Shown: piece by piece, positions 1-9,375 of the stretch
Layout of the letters: every line of letters starts with the position of its first letter
Position numbering within the stretch: the stretch's first letter is position 1
Made by a program: the position numbers and the translations under genes
The notes under the pieces: generated by a model
What the model saw: only the letters and a program-made list of their open reading frames with translations
What the model was told of the DNA's origin: nothing
Database searches by the model: none
DNA from: Myxococcota bacterium
GTDB taxonomy: Bacteria; Myxococcota_A; Bradymonadia; UBA7976; UBA1532
Assembly (NCBI GenBank): GCA_963169045.1
Contig: CAUJDF010000044.1
Span: 310,001 to 374,000 of the forward strand
DNA length: 64,000 bases
Reading direction: 5' to 3'

Positions 1-1
1 C

Positions 2-139
2 CTGCCTCCGGCGCGGGACGAAGCCGACGCCCGTCAGGCCGCCGAGCGCGCCGCGCGCGCGACCGCGAGCGATCCCGCGCGGGCGCTCGCCGCGCAGCCC
101 TTCCTGTCCGCCGAGGTCGCGCAGCGCCTTCTGGCGTGA
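2..139 (+). CDS. C-terminal fragment of an unknown protein (5' end outside window)
   Basis: An open frame runs in from the left edge and ends at a TGA, giving the last 45 residues of a protein. The fragment is Ala/Arg-rich and looks helical, ending in FLSAEVAQRLLA. It has third-position GC as strong as its neighbours, and it converges on the leftward gene that ends three bases later. Nothing in the fragment identifies a family, so no function is offered. Confidence 0.5.
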   Translation: MPPARDEADARQAAERAARATASDPARALAAQPFLSAEVAQRLLA

Positions 140-142
140 CCT

Positions 143-1081
143 CTACTTGCTGCTCGTGAAGTAGGCCTCGCGCTCGCGGAACAACACGTTGTAGGTCGTC
201 AGCGTCCCGTAGCAGCGGCGGATGTAGCTGCCCATGGCGTCGGCCTCGTCGGGCGCGATGTGGGGGTGGGCGGCGATCTGCGCTTCGAGCGCGAGCAGAC
301 GGTCCCGCAACACGACGAGGCGGGCGAAGAAGCGCTCCATCGGCTCCTCGACCGACTCGGCATCGACCGAGTACTGGACGCGGCCGCCGATCCACCGCTC
401 TCCGAGCGTGGGCGCCGGCAGCGCGAGCGAGCGGAGCTGGACCTCGGCGAGCAGGTCGCGCAGGCGGACGGCGGCGTCGCGGTCGTCGCCCGGCGCGGGC
501 AGCCACGCCGTCCCCATGTCGCCGACCGCCTGATAGACGAGCGTCACGCGCCGCTGCAGGTCGACCTTCTCGGCGTCGTGCAGCTGCGCGTGGCTGTTCA
601 CCTTCTGCTCGAGGACGCGCAGGTTGTCGCGCATCATGACGATCTTGTGGAAGTAGGCCTCGAGCGCCACCGCCTTGGGGCGCAGGCCGTCGTCGGCGGG
701 CAGGAGCTCCATCTGGCCCGACGTCCAGTGTCGGCCGAGATCGGACGCGCGCAGCATCGCGGCGTGCTCGAGCGCCGCGCCGAGCGCCGCCTTGAGCGCG
801 TCGGTGCCGAGGCCTTCGAGGACCGCCTTCAGCGCGCTCCCCGAGACGTACACCGCCGGCGCGCCGGCCGACTCGCCCCGCCGAATCGGGGCGCGCATGC
901 GACGCCCGCCGTCGTTGGCCACCGGGACCGCGGCCTCGCCGTGCCGCGAGAACGACGAGCACGAGCGCATCCCTTCGCGGAACACGCCCATGACCTTCTC
1001 GAGGCGGCACACGCCGAGCCGGCCGTCGTCGCGTTCCCCCGTGACCTTGAAGAAGCGGCACTCGCCGCAGGTGAGCTCCAT
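143..1081 (-). CDS. Hypothetical protein with N-terminal Cys4 motif and internal duplication
   Basis: I do not recognise the family of this 312-residue protein. It has no signal peptide or membrane segment, so it is probably cytoplasmic. The N-terminus carries Cys5, Cys8, Cys25 and Cys41, a spacing that could bind zinc or an iron-sulfur cluster. Residues about 113-190 and 225-300 are two copies of one helical module: each begins LGxxW, then a run of the type FxxxVxxRDxLxxLE, then a long helix. The start ATG overlaps the stop of the upstream DUF3857 lipoprotein gene as TGATG, so translation is probably coupled. It is the last gene of a three-gene leftward unit and may serve the same unknown envelope process. 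Confidence 0.75.
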   Translation of the reverse strand: MELTCGECRFFKVTGERDDGRLGVCRLEKVMGVFREGMRSCSSFSRHGEAAVPVANDGGRRMRAPIRRGESAGAPAVYVSGSALKAVLEGLGTDALKAALGAALEHAAMLRASDLGRHWTSGQMELLPADDGLRPKAVALEAYFHKIVMMRDNLRVLEQKVNSHAQLHDAEKVDLQRRVTLVYQAVGDMGTAWLPAPGDDRDAAVRLRDLLAEVQLRSLALPAPTLGERWIGGRVQYSVDAESVEEPMERFFARLVVLRDRLLALEAQIAAHPHIAPDEADAMGSYIRRCYGTLTTYNVLFREREAYFTSSK

Positions 1082-4000
1082 CAGTCCCCCTCGTCACCAG
1101 GCACGAGCACCAGGGACCGATCGGTGGCTTCGACGGTCGCGCGCGCCCAGCGGGCGAAAGACGGGTGATCGGCAGGCAGGACGCGGCCGATGCGCAGCGA
1201 CGTCTGCCGTTCGAGGACCAGTCCGTTCTGACCGTTCCCCCCCCGGGTGACGGTCTGCCGCATGGCGCCGATGGGTCCCTCGAGAGCGAAGCTATCCCAA
1301 CCGGACGCGATTCTCCACTGTGGCGGCAGCGACAGTCGTACGCGGACGGTCTCGTCCGAGGCCCGCACCAGCATGGGCGTCTCGCGCCGCTCGAGCGTCA
1401 GGTAGTCGGCGGGCCGGCGCGTACCGCCGATCTCCGCGGTGATCGGACGCGTCAAGAAGCCGGGGAGGCCGCGGCGCCCGGCGCCGAGGTCGCGGAGCGG
1501 CAGCGTCACGGCGAGCGTGATGCGCGCCGGCGCGTCGGGATCACCCAGCCGCAGCGCGACGTCCCCCACGCGGACGCCGGGCAGCGCGCCGCCGAGGAGG
1601 CGCTCGAACAGCGCCGGGTACCGCTCGATCGGCACGGTCGGCAGGGACTGCCGCGCCACCGTCGTCGAGGCGCCGATGCCTTCGAGCGTGAGCGTGCCCT
1701 CGAGAGCGTCGCCGCGCGCGGCGAGGTCGAGGTCCGCCGTCCAGCCGGCGACCGCCGGCGACGCGTCGGGCAGGTGCACCACCGCCACGGGCTCGCGCTC
1801 GATCGCGAGGGCCGGCGCCCCGAGGAGCGCCGGGTCCAGGTGCGCGAAGGGAGCGCGCGGCGCCGACGGATCGAGCCACAGCTCGCCTTCGGGGAGCGTC
1901 ACACGGACGACGGGCAGGTCGTAGTAGCCGGGTTCGTCGTCGGGCGTCGGGTCGTCCGCCGCGTCGCGGCGATGGGCGAGCAGGACCTCGGACTCGAAGC
2001 CGGCACGCCCCAGCAGCGCCCGCAACGCAACGGCGCGGTCCCCTCGCCCGCCGGTCAGCGCGTGGCTGGCCGGGAGCGAGAGCGAGCCGGGATCCGACAG
2101 GCGCACGCGGTCGCGCACGAGCGTGAAGAGCGCCTGCACCCGCGCCCGCGGATCGGCGGTCGCCGGCACCTCGGCGAGCGCCGCGTCGAGGACGCGCCCG
2201 GGGCGCAGGCTCGGCAACATCGCCCGCAGGGCCCGCCGCCCCACGCCGGCCGGATCGACGCCCCAATGGAGCGAGACCCGCGCCGCCGACTCGCTCACCG
2301 GGACCGGGTCCGGCTCCGTCGGCAACGGCGGGACGCCCTCCGCGCGCCACCGGTAGAGCGTGTAGCCGTTCCACGTCGATTTCTCTTGCGCGGGCGCGCC
2401 ATTGCGGGGCTCGAGCGTCACCTGCATGCCCTCGGGGACCAGCAGCGTGAAGTCGGAGCGGAAGACCGGCGCGTCGTCGAGGCGGAACACGAACGCCACC
2501 GCGGTCCCCCGGTCACCGAGGACGGGCGGGTCGTACGCGATGTAACGGTAGTCGACGGCGTCCCCCTCGCCGAGGCGGCTGAACGACGTCTCGCCCTTAC
2601 CGTGGTCGCCCTCGGACTCGACCTCGGTACCGTCGCCACGCAACGTGCGGACCTGAAGGAGCCTGGCCCCCTCCGGCAGGCGGAGCTCGCCGATGCTGTC
2701 CGCCGCCTCGCGGCTGCGGGCGAGCGTGATGCGGTGCGTGAGGTGGTGGACGCCGCCGTCGGGGTGGACGACGGCGACCCACTGGTCGAGGACCTCGACG
2801 CGGCCGGCGTCGCTGAAGGACGCGGCGAGGTCCGCGGACGGCTTCCAGGCGCGCCAGTCCTCGAGCACGCGCCGGCCGTCCAGCTCGAAGAGGTCTTCGA
2901 AGTCGATGTTCGAAAGCTGGGCAAGCGCCTCGTGGGCGGCGGGAAATGGGGCGTTGCCGCCGCTCGCGATCGCCTGCCACGCCGCCTTTGCGCCGTCCCG
3001 ATCGCCGGCGGCGAAGCGCGCGGCGCCGAGCGCGTAGCGGACGCGGTCGTCGCGCGGGTAGAGCGCCAGCAGACGTTCGGCCGCGGCCTCGAGCGCCGGG
3101 CGGTCGTCGCCGGCTTCGGCCAGCGAGACGAGCGCGCGGAGGAACATGGGCTGGTCCGGACGCTCGTCCGCGAGGCGCGCGTACAGGCGCGTCGCGCCTT
3201 CGAGATCGCCGTCGGCGAGCATCCCCTGGGCGACGACGTCGGGCTGCAGGGTGGCCGCCTCGTCGGCGAGGCGCGCCCGCAGGGGCCCGATCGCGGCGAG
3301 GTCGTCCTCCGCCTCGGCGAGGCGCAGCGCGCGCTCGGTGGTGCCCGTCGCGGCGCCGAGCCGCGCGAGCTCCTCGAGCGCGCCTCGCGCCTCCGCGAGC
3401 CGGCGCTCGGCGAGGAGGGCGTCGAAGCGGGCGCGGGCGACGCCCGGATCCCGCGGCGCGACCGCGCGCGCCCGATCGAGGCGCTCGAGGGCGGCATCGC
3501 GCTGGCCGTCGGCGATGTCGATCCGCGCGAGCGCCACGAGCGCCGTGGGATCGTCAGGGCGACGGACCAACGCCGCCCGCCACGCGGCGCCGGCGCGGGC
3601 CTGCCGCATGGGGGGCGGCAGCTCGGCGTCGGCGAGGGCGCTCATGCCACGGGCGAACCAGCCCGGCGCGTGGTCCGGCCAACTCGACGTCCAACGGTCG
3701 GCGATCACCACCGCCGCGTCCGGGTCGCCGCCGAGCGGCGAGGCCGCCAGCGCCCAGGCCTCGCGGAGGGCGCGCGGATCGGTCTCGGCGCGCGCGGTCA
3801 GGGCGTCGAGGGCCGGCCTGCCGCGGGGAACGAGGCGCGCGCCGGCGGTGACCTGCCCGGCGGGCACCGCTGGCGCCCACTCGGCGCACGGGGGCCGACC
3901 GTCGGAGGCGGTCAGGCGCACCGCGACCCGGCTCCCGGGCGAGTCGGCGGCCACCTTCACGAGCAGCCGGTGCCACCCGGGCGCGAGGGCGACGCCCGCC

Positions 4001-4866
4001 ACCGGCGCCGCGCCCGGGGCCGAGCGCCACGGATCGGCGCCCGTCAGCGGCACCCCGTCGATGAAGGCGCGCAGGCCGGTGTCACCGAAGACACGCAGCT
4101 CCCCCGTCCAAGCGGCCTCGGTGCGACACGCGGCCTCTGCGTAGACGACGCCGCCCCCAGGCGGCAGCAGGTCGGCGACGAACTCGCCCGTGGGCGCCGG
4201 GCGATCCACGCGCGCAACGCCGGGCGCCGACGACTCGCCGGACTCCGGCGGCAGCGGGCGCTCGAGGTCGCGGGCGGCGAGCGCCCCCCACGGGCCCGAG
4301 ACGCGCCAGACCTTCGGAAACCCGAGCGCGTCTTCGAGCGCCGCCACGTCCCCGGCCCGCTTCCCGCGACGCGCCACCTGAAGCTGGTAGAGACGGGCCA
4401 GCCAGGTGGCGTCGGGGTGCATCCGCGGCGCCAGCTCGTCGAGGGACGCGGCGAGCGCCTGCTCCCCTGCGGCGTGGTCGCCGAACGCGTCGAGCGCGCG
4501 CGCCAGCACGGCGGCCGCGCCGGGATCGGCGGGCTCGGCGCGCAGCGCATCGACGGCCGCCTCGAGGAAGCGCTCCGGCTCCCGGGCCTCCCACGCGCGG
4601 AGCGCCACGCCGCGCAACGCCGCCCCCGTCCCCCGCTCGCGGTCCACCTGGTCCGCCTGCGCGGCATCGCCTGCGCCGAAGTCGAGCAGGAGCGAGAGTC
4701 GGTCCTGGCCGGCGCCGTCGAGCGCGTGATCGAGGAAGTGCTGCGCGCGCAGACGCTCCATCTCGCGCCGCCAGGCCGGAGCCTCGTTGGGCGCCCGCGT
4801 GGCCGCCCCGCCGCACGCCGCGAGCGCCACGACCGCCAGGGCTGCGAATGGCTTGCGGACCTTCAC
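1081..4866 (-). CDS. Lipoprotein with TPR-like, DUF3857 and catalytically degenerate transglutaminase-like domains
   Basis: The protein has about 1261 residues. The GTG start is preferred because it follows GGGGGGAG and immediately gives a lipoprotein signal, MKVRKPF..ALAAC with the lipid Cys at 18; the frame stays open upstream but without such a signal. Order: an N-terminal repeat region, a PA14-like beta segment (around residues 260-330), TPR-like helices, DUF3857 (around 680-815) and a transglutaminase-like fold near 920-1000. Where the upstream paralogue reads GYGDCKDKA, this protein reads GGRGDRAVA, so the nucleophile Cys is absent, and the usual His is replaced as well. It may be a binding or scaffold partner rather than an enzyme. 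The start overlaps the upstream stop as GTGA. Confidence 0.85.
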   Translation of the reverse strand: MKVRKPFAALAVVALAACGGAATRAPNEAPAWRREMERLRAQHFLDHALDGAGQDRLSLLLDFGAGDAAQADQVDRERGTGAALRGVALRAWEAREPERFLEAAVDALRAEPADPGAAAVLARALDAFGDHAAGEQALAASLDELAPRMHPDATWLARLYQLQVARRGKRAGDVAALEDALGFPKVWRVSGPWGALAARDLERPLPPESGESSAPGVARVDRPAPTGEFVADLLPPGGGVVYAEAACRTEAAWTGELRVFGDTGLRAFIDGVPLTGADPWRSAPGAAPVAGVALAPGWHRLLVKVAADSPGSRVAVRLTASDGRPPCAEWAPAVPAGQVTAGARLVPRGRPALDALTARAETDPRALREAWALAASPLGGDPDAAVVIADRWTSSWPDHAPGWFARGMSALADAELPPPMRQARAGAAWRAALVRRPDDPTALVALARIDIADGQRDAALERLDRARAVAPRDPGVARARFDALLAERRLAEARGALEELARLGAATGTTERALRLAEAEDDLAAIGPLRARLADEAATLQPDVVAQGMLADGDLEGATRLYARLADERPDQPMFLRALVSLAEAGDDRPALEAAAERLLALYPRDDRVRYALGAARFAAGDRDGAKAAWQAIASGGNAPFPAAHEALAQLSNIDFEDLFELDGRRVLEDWRAWKPSADLAASFSDAGRVEVLDQWVAVVHPDGGVHHLTHRITLARSREAADSIGELRLPEGARLLQVRTLRGDGTEVESEGDHGKGETSFSRLGEGDAVDYRYIAYDPPVLGDRGTAVAFVFRLDDAPVFRSDFTLLVPEGMQVTLEPRNGAPAQEKSTWNGYTLYRWRAEGVPPLPTEPDPVPVSESAARVSLHWGVDPAGVGRRALRAMLPSLRPGRVLDAALAEVPATADPRARVQALFTLVRDRVRLSDPGSLSLPASHALTGGRGDRAVALRALLGRAGFESEVLLAHRRDAADDPTPDDEPGYYDLPVVRVTLPEGELWLDPSAPRAPFAHLDPALLGAPALAIEREPVAVVHLPDASPAVAGWTADLDLAARGDALEGTLTLEGIGASTTVARQSLPTVPIERYPALFERLLGGALPGVRVGDVALRLGDPDAPARITLAVTLPLRDLGAGRRGLPGFLTRPITAEIGGTRRPADYLTLERRETPMLVRASDETVRVRLSLPPQWRIASGWDSFALEGPIGAMRQTVTRGGNGQNGLVLERQTSLRIGRVLPADHPSFARWARATVEATDRSLVLVPGDEGD

Positions 4867-7800
4867 GGCGCCTCCCCCCGGGCCGTCACCGGGCGCAGCC
4901 GGCCTCGGTCCGCTTCGGCGGCGTCGATCGCCTCGCAGAAGGCGCGGAACGCCGGGTAGTCGGCCGCCGCGACGCGCGTGACGGTGAGCGCCGCCTCGCG
5001 TTCGACGATCCACCCACCGGGCGCGCGGCGGGCGGTGCGCCGGTAGCGGCCGAACGGTCCGCTCAGGTCGACGTCGCGCGGCGGCTCGAACTCGGCGCCC
5101 TCCGGCGCCTCGACGGTGAGGTCGACGCGGTGCGACCACGGGAACGGCGCGACGAGGTCGGCCGTGCGCACCGAGGCCTGCGCGTAGCGGTGCACCATGC
5201 GCAACGGAAACGGCGAGATCGGCACCGTGGCCAGCCCGTCGTCGGTCGTGCGCGCAAAGCCGGGGAGGCGCACGGTCACGGCCATGCCCGCCGGCCGGTC
5301 GCGCCGCGTCTCCGCGTCTGCGAGGTCCAGCACCGAGGCGCCGGGATGTTGCGCGCCGAGCATCTGCTCGAGGCGTCGCCGCGCCACGATCGGGTCCTGC
5401 AACAGCGCGCGCACCATGGCGGCTCCGGCCCCGCCGGCCCGCTCCTGCTGCACCAGCAGCGCGTCGCCGCCGCCCATGAGCCGCAGCGTCGAGGTCACGC
5501 GCCACGCGTTGATCTCCGCCGGCTCCGTCGGCAGCGTGACCAGCCGGCCCTTGCCGTCACGGCCGACACGCAGCGCCAGCGCGCCCTGGTCGCCCGTCGG
5601 CAGCTCGTCCGGCCCGCCGAAATCGGTCGTGGCGTCGTAGTACCGGTCCAGCGACGGTACGTAGAGGATGGCGTGGTTGAAGAGCCATGGCGATGGGGGC
5701 TCGGTCGGCGGCCGGCCCAGGTCGCGCGTGCGCACCAACACCACCTCGGACTCCACGCCGACCGCCCGCAGCAGCGTGCCGAGCAGGTTCGCTTTGTCCT
5801 TGCAGTCGCCGTAGCCGCGCCGGAAGACCTGCGACGCGGTGTACGGCCGGAAGCCGTGCACGCCGAACTCGATGCCGACGTAGCGGGTGTCGGCCACCAC
5901 GCGGTCGAAGAGCGCCCCCACGACCTTGCGGACGGCCTCGCGGTCGTCCCCCGGCAGGCGGTCCGATCCGAGCGCCTCGGCCGCCACGGCCCGCGCGAAC
6001 CCGCGCAGCTCGTCGTCGAGGGCGCCCTGGTCGGCGATGAGGCCCGCGTACCAGCGCGCCACGTCGTCCCAGGCGCGGAAGGTGCTCAACGACACGAGCG
6101 CCCCGGACTCGACGACGGCGGGCGCGTCCGGCTCCGTCACGCGACCGGGCAGGTCGCGCGCCGTCCAGCGGTACAGCGGACGCCCGTCGACGCGCTCGCG
6201 GGCCGGCTCCCCCAGCCCGGCGCCGCCGAACTGCAGCGGCCGATCGTCGGGCATCCGCACCCACAGCGACCACTCGGCCTTGGGGTACCGATCCTGCGCG
6301 GGCGACAAGTGGCCGAAGAACTCACCCAGCACGTTCTGACGGGAGACGTCCTCGACGACGTAGGCCACGTGGAGCGTGTCGCCCGGCCCGAGGTCGTCGA
6401 AGGCGAGCACGTTCACCTCGTAGTCGCTGTACACGCCGCCCACCTTTCCGAACGGTCGCTCCGCCCAGCGCCGGCGCGCCTCGGCGACGCTCCCGTCCGG
6501 CCGCACCACCTCGGCGGCGAGGACGCGCAGCCGCTGCCAGGCGGGGGTCAGCGCGACCGTCTGGTGGCGCAACCCCTCGGCCAGCGCCGCGTCCTCGAGG
6601 CGGATGGCGTACTGGCGGAACTCGCGGCGAAGCCCATTGGGGTGGACGTCGACGGCGGTCGTGTCGAAGAGGTACCACGCGCCGGCGCCGCGGCCGCTGC
6701 CGGGCTCGACGGCGAGCGCAGCCGCGCGGGCGTCGCGGCGGGCGCGGTCGGAGAGCTCCCGCCGCGCCGGGTCGAGGAACGCCAGGTAGCGGGCGACGGC
6801 GGCGCGCTGCGGCTCGAGCGCGAGCGCGCGCTCCCAGGCGGCCACGGCGGCGGCGGTCTCGCCGGCGCGATGCCGCAGGTCACCTTGGGCCTCCCACAGC
6901 TCGGGGCGCTCCGGCGCGACCGCCGTCGCCTCGTCGAGGAGGGCCAGCGCCTCCGGCCGGCGGCCGGCGCCGAAGAGCGCGCGGGCATCGGCGGCGCGCG
7001 ACTCGGCGGCGAACGGCTCGACACGGCGGCGGGCGGCGCGGGCCGCGACGATCGCCTCGGTGTCGCGGCGGCGCTCGAGGACGGACAAGAGGCGATCCCA
7101 CAGGCCGGGATCCTCGGCGTGCACCTCGAGGGCGCGGCGGAGCACCGCCTCGGCCTCGCCGAGCCGGTCGGCCGCCGTGAGCGCGTCGGCGTAACGTCTC
7201 GCGACCTCTACGCTTTTCGGATGTCTCTCGAACGTCTGCGCCAGACGAGCCCGCACCGCGCCGCCGAGGCCGAGGCGCTCCAGCGGCGCCAACGTCGACA
7301 GCGCGGCCTCCGGGTGGCCGGGCTCGACCGCCTCGACGCGCGCCCACAACGTCCGGGCGGCGCGGTCGAGGTCGCGTTCATCCTGATGGCGGGCGAGCGC
7401 GGCGAGCGCGCGGGCGCTCTTCGGCGCCAGCGCCACGGCCCGCTCCAGCAACTGGCGTCGCCGGTCTCGTTCGCGCGTGAGCGCCGCCGCCTGGTCGATC
7501 AGCACGTCGACGTCCTTCGGCGCGAGCGCGGCCGCGCGGATCCACGCTTCGGGGCGGCGGTCCACCTCCCGGTCGTCCGGCCGGAAGACATCGAGCAGAC
7601 GCGCATAGCGGATGGCGGCGTCCGCGGACTTCGGCGCCGCGGCGGCTGCGGCCTCGGCGGACGCCAGCGGATCGGCGATGGCCACCGGCGGCCCGGGCGG
7701 CGGCGGCGCGGCGTCCGACATCGCGGCGGGATCGGCGGGCCGGAAGGCGAGCGGCTCGCCCTCAGGTGTGGTCAGGCGCACGCCCACCACCGCCGGCTCC

Positions 7801-8453
7801 GCCGAGACGCCGACCTTCAAGAGGAGCGAGTGCGTGCCGGCGCCGAGGTCGAACAGCCAGGCGTCCTGGTCGAAGCGCGCCGGGCGCCGGCCCCCGCCGG
7901 CGCGCCGCTCGCCGTCGACGCGCAGCCGGTAGGGGGCCGAGGCGGCGACGCGCAGGACGACGCGCGCCGGGGCCTCGAGCGTGAACGCCGACCGCGCCAT
8001 GACGACGCCCGGCGCCGCGTTGTGCGACACGGCACCCAGGTCCAGGAGACCGAAGCGCGCCGCGTCGCCGACGCCGTGCCAGTCGACGGGGTGCTCGCGG
8101 CCGTCGAAGGGGCCCCTGGCGGCGGTGTCCTCCGGGGCGAGGCGGGTGTCGAGGTCACCGACGCCGGGGAACGGCAGCGGCCCCACCACCGCCCAGCGCG
8201 TGACGAAGCCGAGCGCCTCGACGTCGGCCCGCGCCGCGTCGGCGTCGCCGCGACGGATGGCCTGGCGGCTGCGCAGCCAGCGGGCGTGGGCGCGCGCCAG
8301 GGGCGGCCCGGCCCCGTCGAAACGCCCGGCCTCGGCGGCGCGGTGCGCCTCGAGCACCGCGTCCGGCAGCGACGGCGCGGCGACGGCGCGAGCGGTGAGG
8401 AGCAGCGCGAGGACGGGCAGGAGGCGGTGTCGGGCCAGCACGGCGCGGAGCAT
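4863..8453 (-). CDS. Exported TPR / DUF3857 / transglutaminase-like protein
   Basis: This is a 1196-residue exported protein with a Sec-type signal (MLRAVLARHR..TARAVAA, cleavage near residue 26) and no lipobox. It shares the layout of its downstream neighbour: a PA14-like beta segment, a TPR array (about 280-560), DUF3857 (about 590-760) and a transglutaminase-like core. The catalytic triad looks intact: GYGDCKDKA supplies Cys near 884, NHAILYVP the His, and YYDATTDF the Asp. Related proteins in other bacteria are usually exported and their substrates are unknown; protein crosslinking, peptidase or amidase chemistry are all possible. It is the first gene of the leftward unit, divergent from dapD across a 47-base gap that should hold both promoters. 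Confidence 0.87.
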   Translation of the reverse strand: MLRAVLARHRLLPVLALLLTARAVAAPSLPDAVLEAHRAAEAGRFDGAGPPLARAHARWLRSRQAIRRGDADAARADVEALGFVTRWAVVGPLPFPGVGDLDTRLAPEDTAARGPFDGREHPVDWHGVGDAARFGLLDLGAVSHNAAPGVVMARSAFTLEAPARVVLRVAASAPYRLRVDGERRAGGGRRPARFDQDAWLFDLGAGTHSLLLKVGVSAEPAVVGVRLTTPEGEPLAFRPADPAAMSDAAPPPPGPPVAIADPLASAEAAAAAAPKSADAAIRYARLLDVFRPDDREVDRRPEAWIRAAALAPKDVDVLIDQAAALTRERDRRRQLLERAVALAPKSARALAALARHQDERDLDRAARTLWARVEAVEPGHPEAALSTLAPLERLGLGGAVRARLAQTFERHPKSVEVARRYADALTAADRLGEAEAVLRRALEVHAEDPGLWDRLLSVLERRRDTEAIVAARAARRRVEPFAAESRAADARALFGAGRRPEALALLDEATAVAPERPELWEAQGDLRHRAGETAAAVAAWERALALEPQRAAVARYLAFLDPARRELSDRARRDARAAALAVEPGSGRGAGAWYLFDTTAVDVHPNGLRREFRQYAIRLEDAALAEGLRHQTVALTPAWQRLRVLAAEVVRPDGSVAEARRRWAERPFGKVGGVYSDYEVNVLAFDDLGPGDTLHVAYVVEDVSRQNVLGEFFGHLSPAQDRYPKAEWSLWVRMPDDRPLQFGGAGLGEPARERVDGRPLYRWTARDLPGRVTEPDAPAVVESGALVSLSTFRAWDDVARWYAGLIADQGALDDELRGFARAVAAEALGSDRLPGDDREAVRKVVGALFDRVVADTRYVGIEFGVHGFRPYTASQVFRRGYGDCKDKANLLGTLLRAVGVESEVVLVRTRDLGRPPTEPPSPWLFNHAILYVPSLDRYYDATTDFGGPDELPTGDQGALALRVGRDGKGRLVTLPTEPAEINAWRVTSTLRLMGGGDALLVQQERAGGAGAAMVRALLQDPIVARRRLEQMLGAQHPGASVLDLADAETRRDRPAGMAVTVRLPGFARTTDDGLATVPISPFPLRMVHRYAQASVRTADLVAPFPWSHRVDLTVEAPEGAEFEPPRDVDLSGPFGRYRRTARRAPGGWIVEREAALTVTRVAAADYPAFRAFCEAIDAAEADRGRLRPVTARGEAP

Positions 8454-8500
8454 AGCGTTCTGCCGCGCGATGGGAGTAAGAAGGCGGCAGGAGCACGCAC

Positions 8501-9310
8501 ATGGATCCGCGCCGCCCTCTCATCGAAGCCGCCTGGTCCGATCCGGACCGGCTTCCCGCCGCCCGCGAGGCGGTGCACTCGGTCGTCGCCGATCTCGATC
8601 GTGGCGCCCTGCGCGTCGCGTCGCCCGACGACGACGGCTGGGTGGTGCACGAGTGGATCAAGCAGGCGATCGTCTTGTTCTTTCGCATCGCGGAGATGCG
8701 GGTGCTCGAGGCCGGGCCGTTCGAGTACCACGACAAGATCCCCACCAAGTCCGGCCTGGCGGCGGCGGGGGTGCGCGTCGTGCCGCCGGGCACCGCGCGT
8801 TACGGCAGCTTCCTCGAGCGGGGCGTCATTCTCATGCCCGGCTACGTGAACATCGGCGCCTGGGTGGGCGCAGGCACGATGGTCGACACGTGGGCGACGG
8901 TCGGTTCATGCGCCCAGATCGGCCGCGACGTCCACCTCGCCGGCGGCGTGGGCATCGGCGGCGTCCTCGAGCCGCCCTCGGCCCGCCCGGTCATCATCGA
9001 GGACGGCGCGTTCGTCGGGTCCCGTTGCGTGGTCGTCGAGGGGGTGCTCGTCGGTCGGGAGGCCGTCCTCGGCGCCAACACGGTGCTCACCGCCAGCACG
9101 CCCATCATCGACGTGACCGGTCCCGAAGAGGTCGTGCACCGCGGCGCCGTGCCTCCGCGCGCCGTCGTGGTGCCGGGCACGCGCCCGAAGACCTTCCCCG
9201 CAGGCACGTATCACCTGCCCTGCGCGCTGATCATCGGGCAGCGCAGCGAGAGCACCGACCGCAAGACGTCGCTGAACGCCGCGCTCCGCGACTTCGACGT
9301 CCAGGGCTGA
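8501..9310 (+). CDS. dapD: 2,3,4,5-tetrahydropyridine-2,6-dicarboxylate N-succinyltransferase
   Basis: DapD transfers succinate from succinyl-CoA to tetrahydrodipicolinate in the succinylase branch of lysine and diaminopimelate synthesis, in the cytoplasm. The 269-residue length fits the family. The N-terminal helical domain ends in the conserved stretch PFEYHDKIPTK. It is followed by a left-handed beta-helix of hexapeptide repeats (GYVNIGAWVGAGTMVDTWAT, then HLAGGVGIGGVLEP) and the C-terminal PRTYHLP-like segment GTYHLPCALIIG. An AGGAG lies ten bases upstream of the ATG. No other dap gene is next to it. The enzyme normally acts as a trimer. Confidence 0.96.
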   Translation: MDPRRPLIEAAWSDPDRLPAAREAVHSVVADLDRGALRVASPDDDGWVVHEWIKQAIVLFFRIAEMRVLEAGPFEYHDKIPTKSGLAAAGVRVVPPGTARYGSFLERGVILMPGYVNIGAWVGAGTMVDTWATVGSCAQIGRDVHLAGGVGIGGVLEPPSARPVIIEDGAFVGSRCVVVEGVLVGREAVLGANTVLTASTPIIDVTGPEEVVHRGAVPPRAVVVPGTRPKTFPAGTYHLPCALIIGQRSESTDRKTSLNAALRDFDVQG

Positions 9311-9375
9311 GGGCAAAGACGCGCGGCGCCGAATTCCGTCGTAGCATTGACGACATCCGAGCACGCGAGGCTGCC

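Noticed and set aside
1165-4959. A rightward open frame of over 1200 codons antisense to the DUF3857 genes
   Set aside because: It is Arg/Ala/Gly-rich, matches no family and lies opposite a clear lipoprotein gene; long antisense frames are expected at this GC content.
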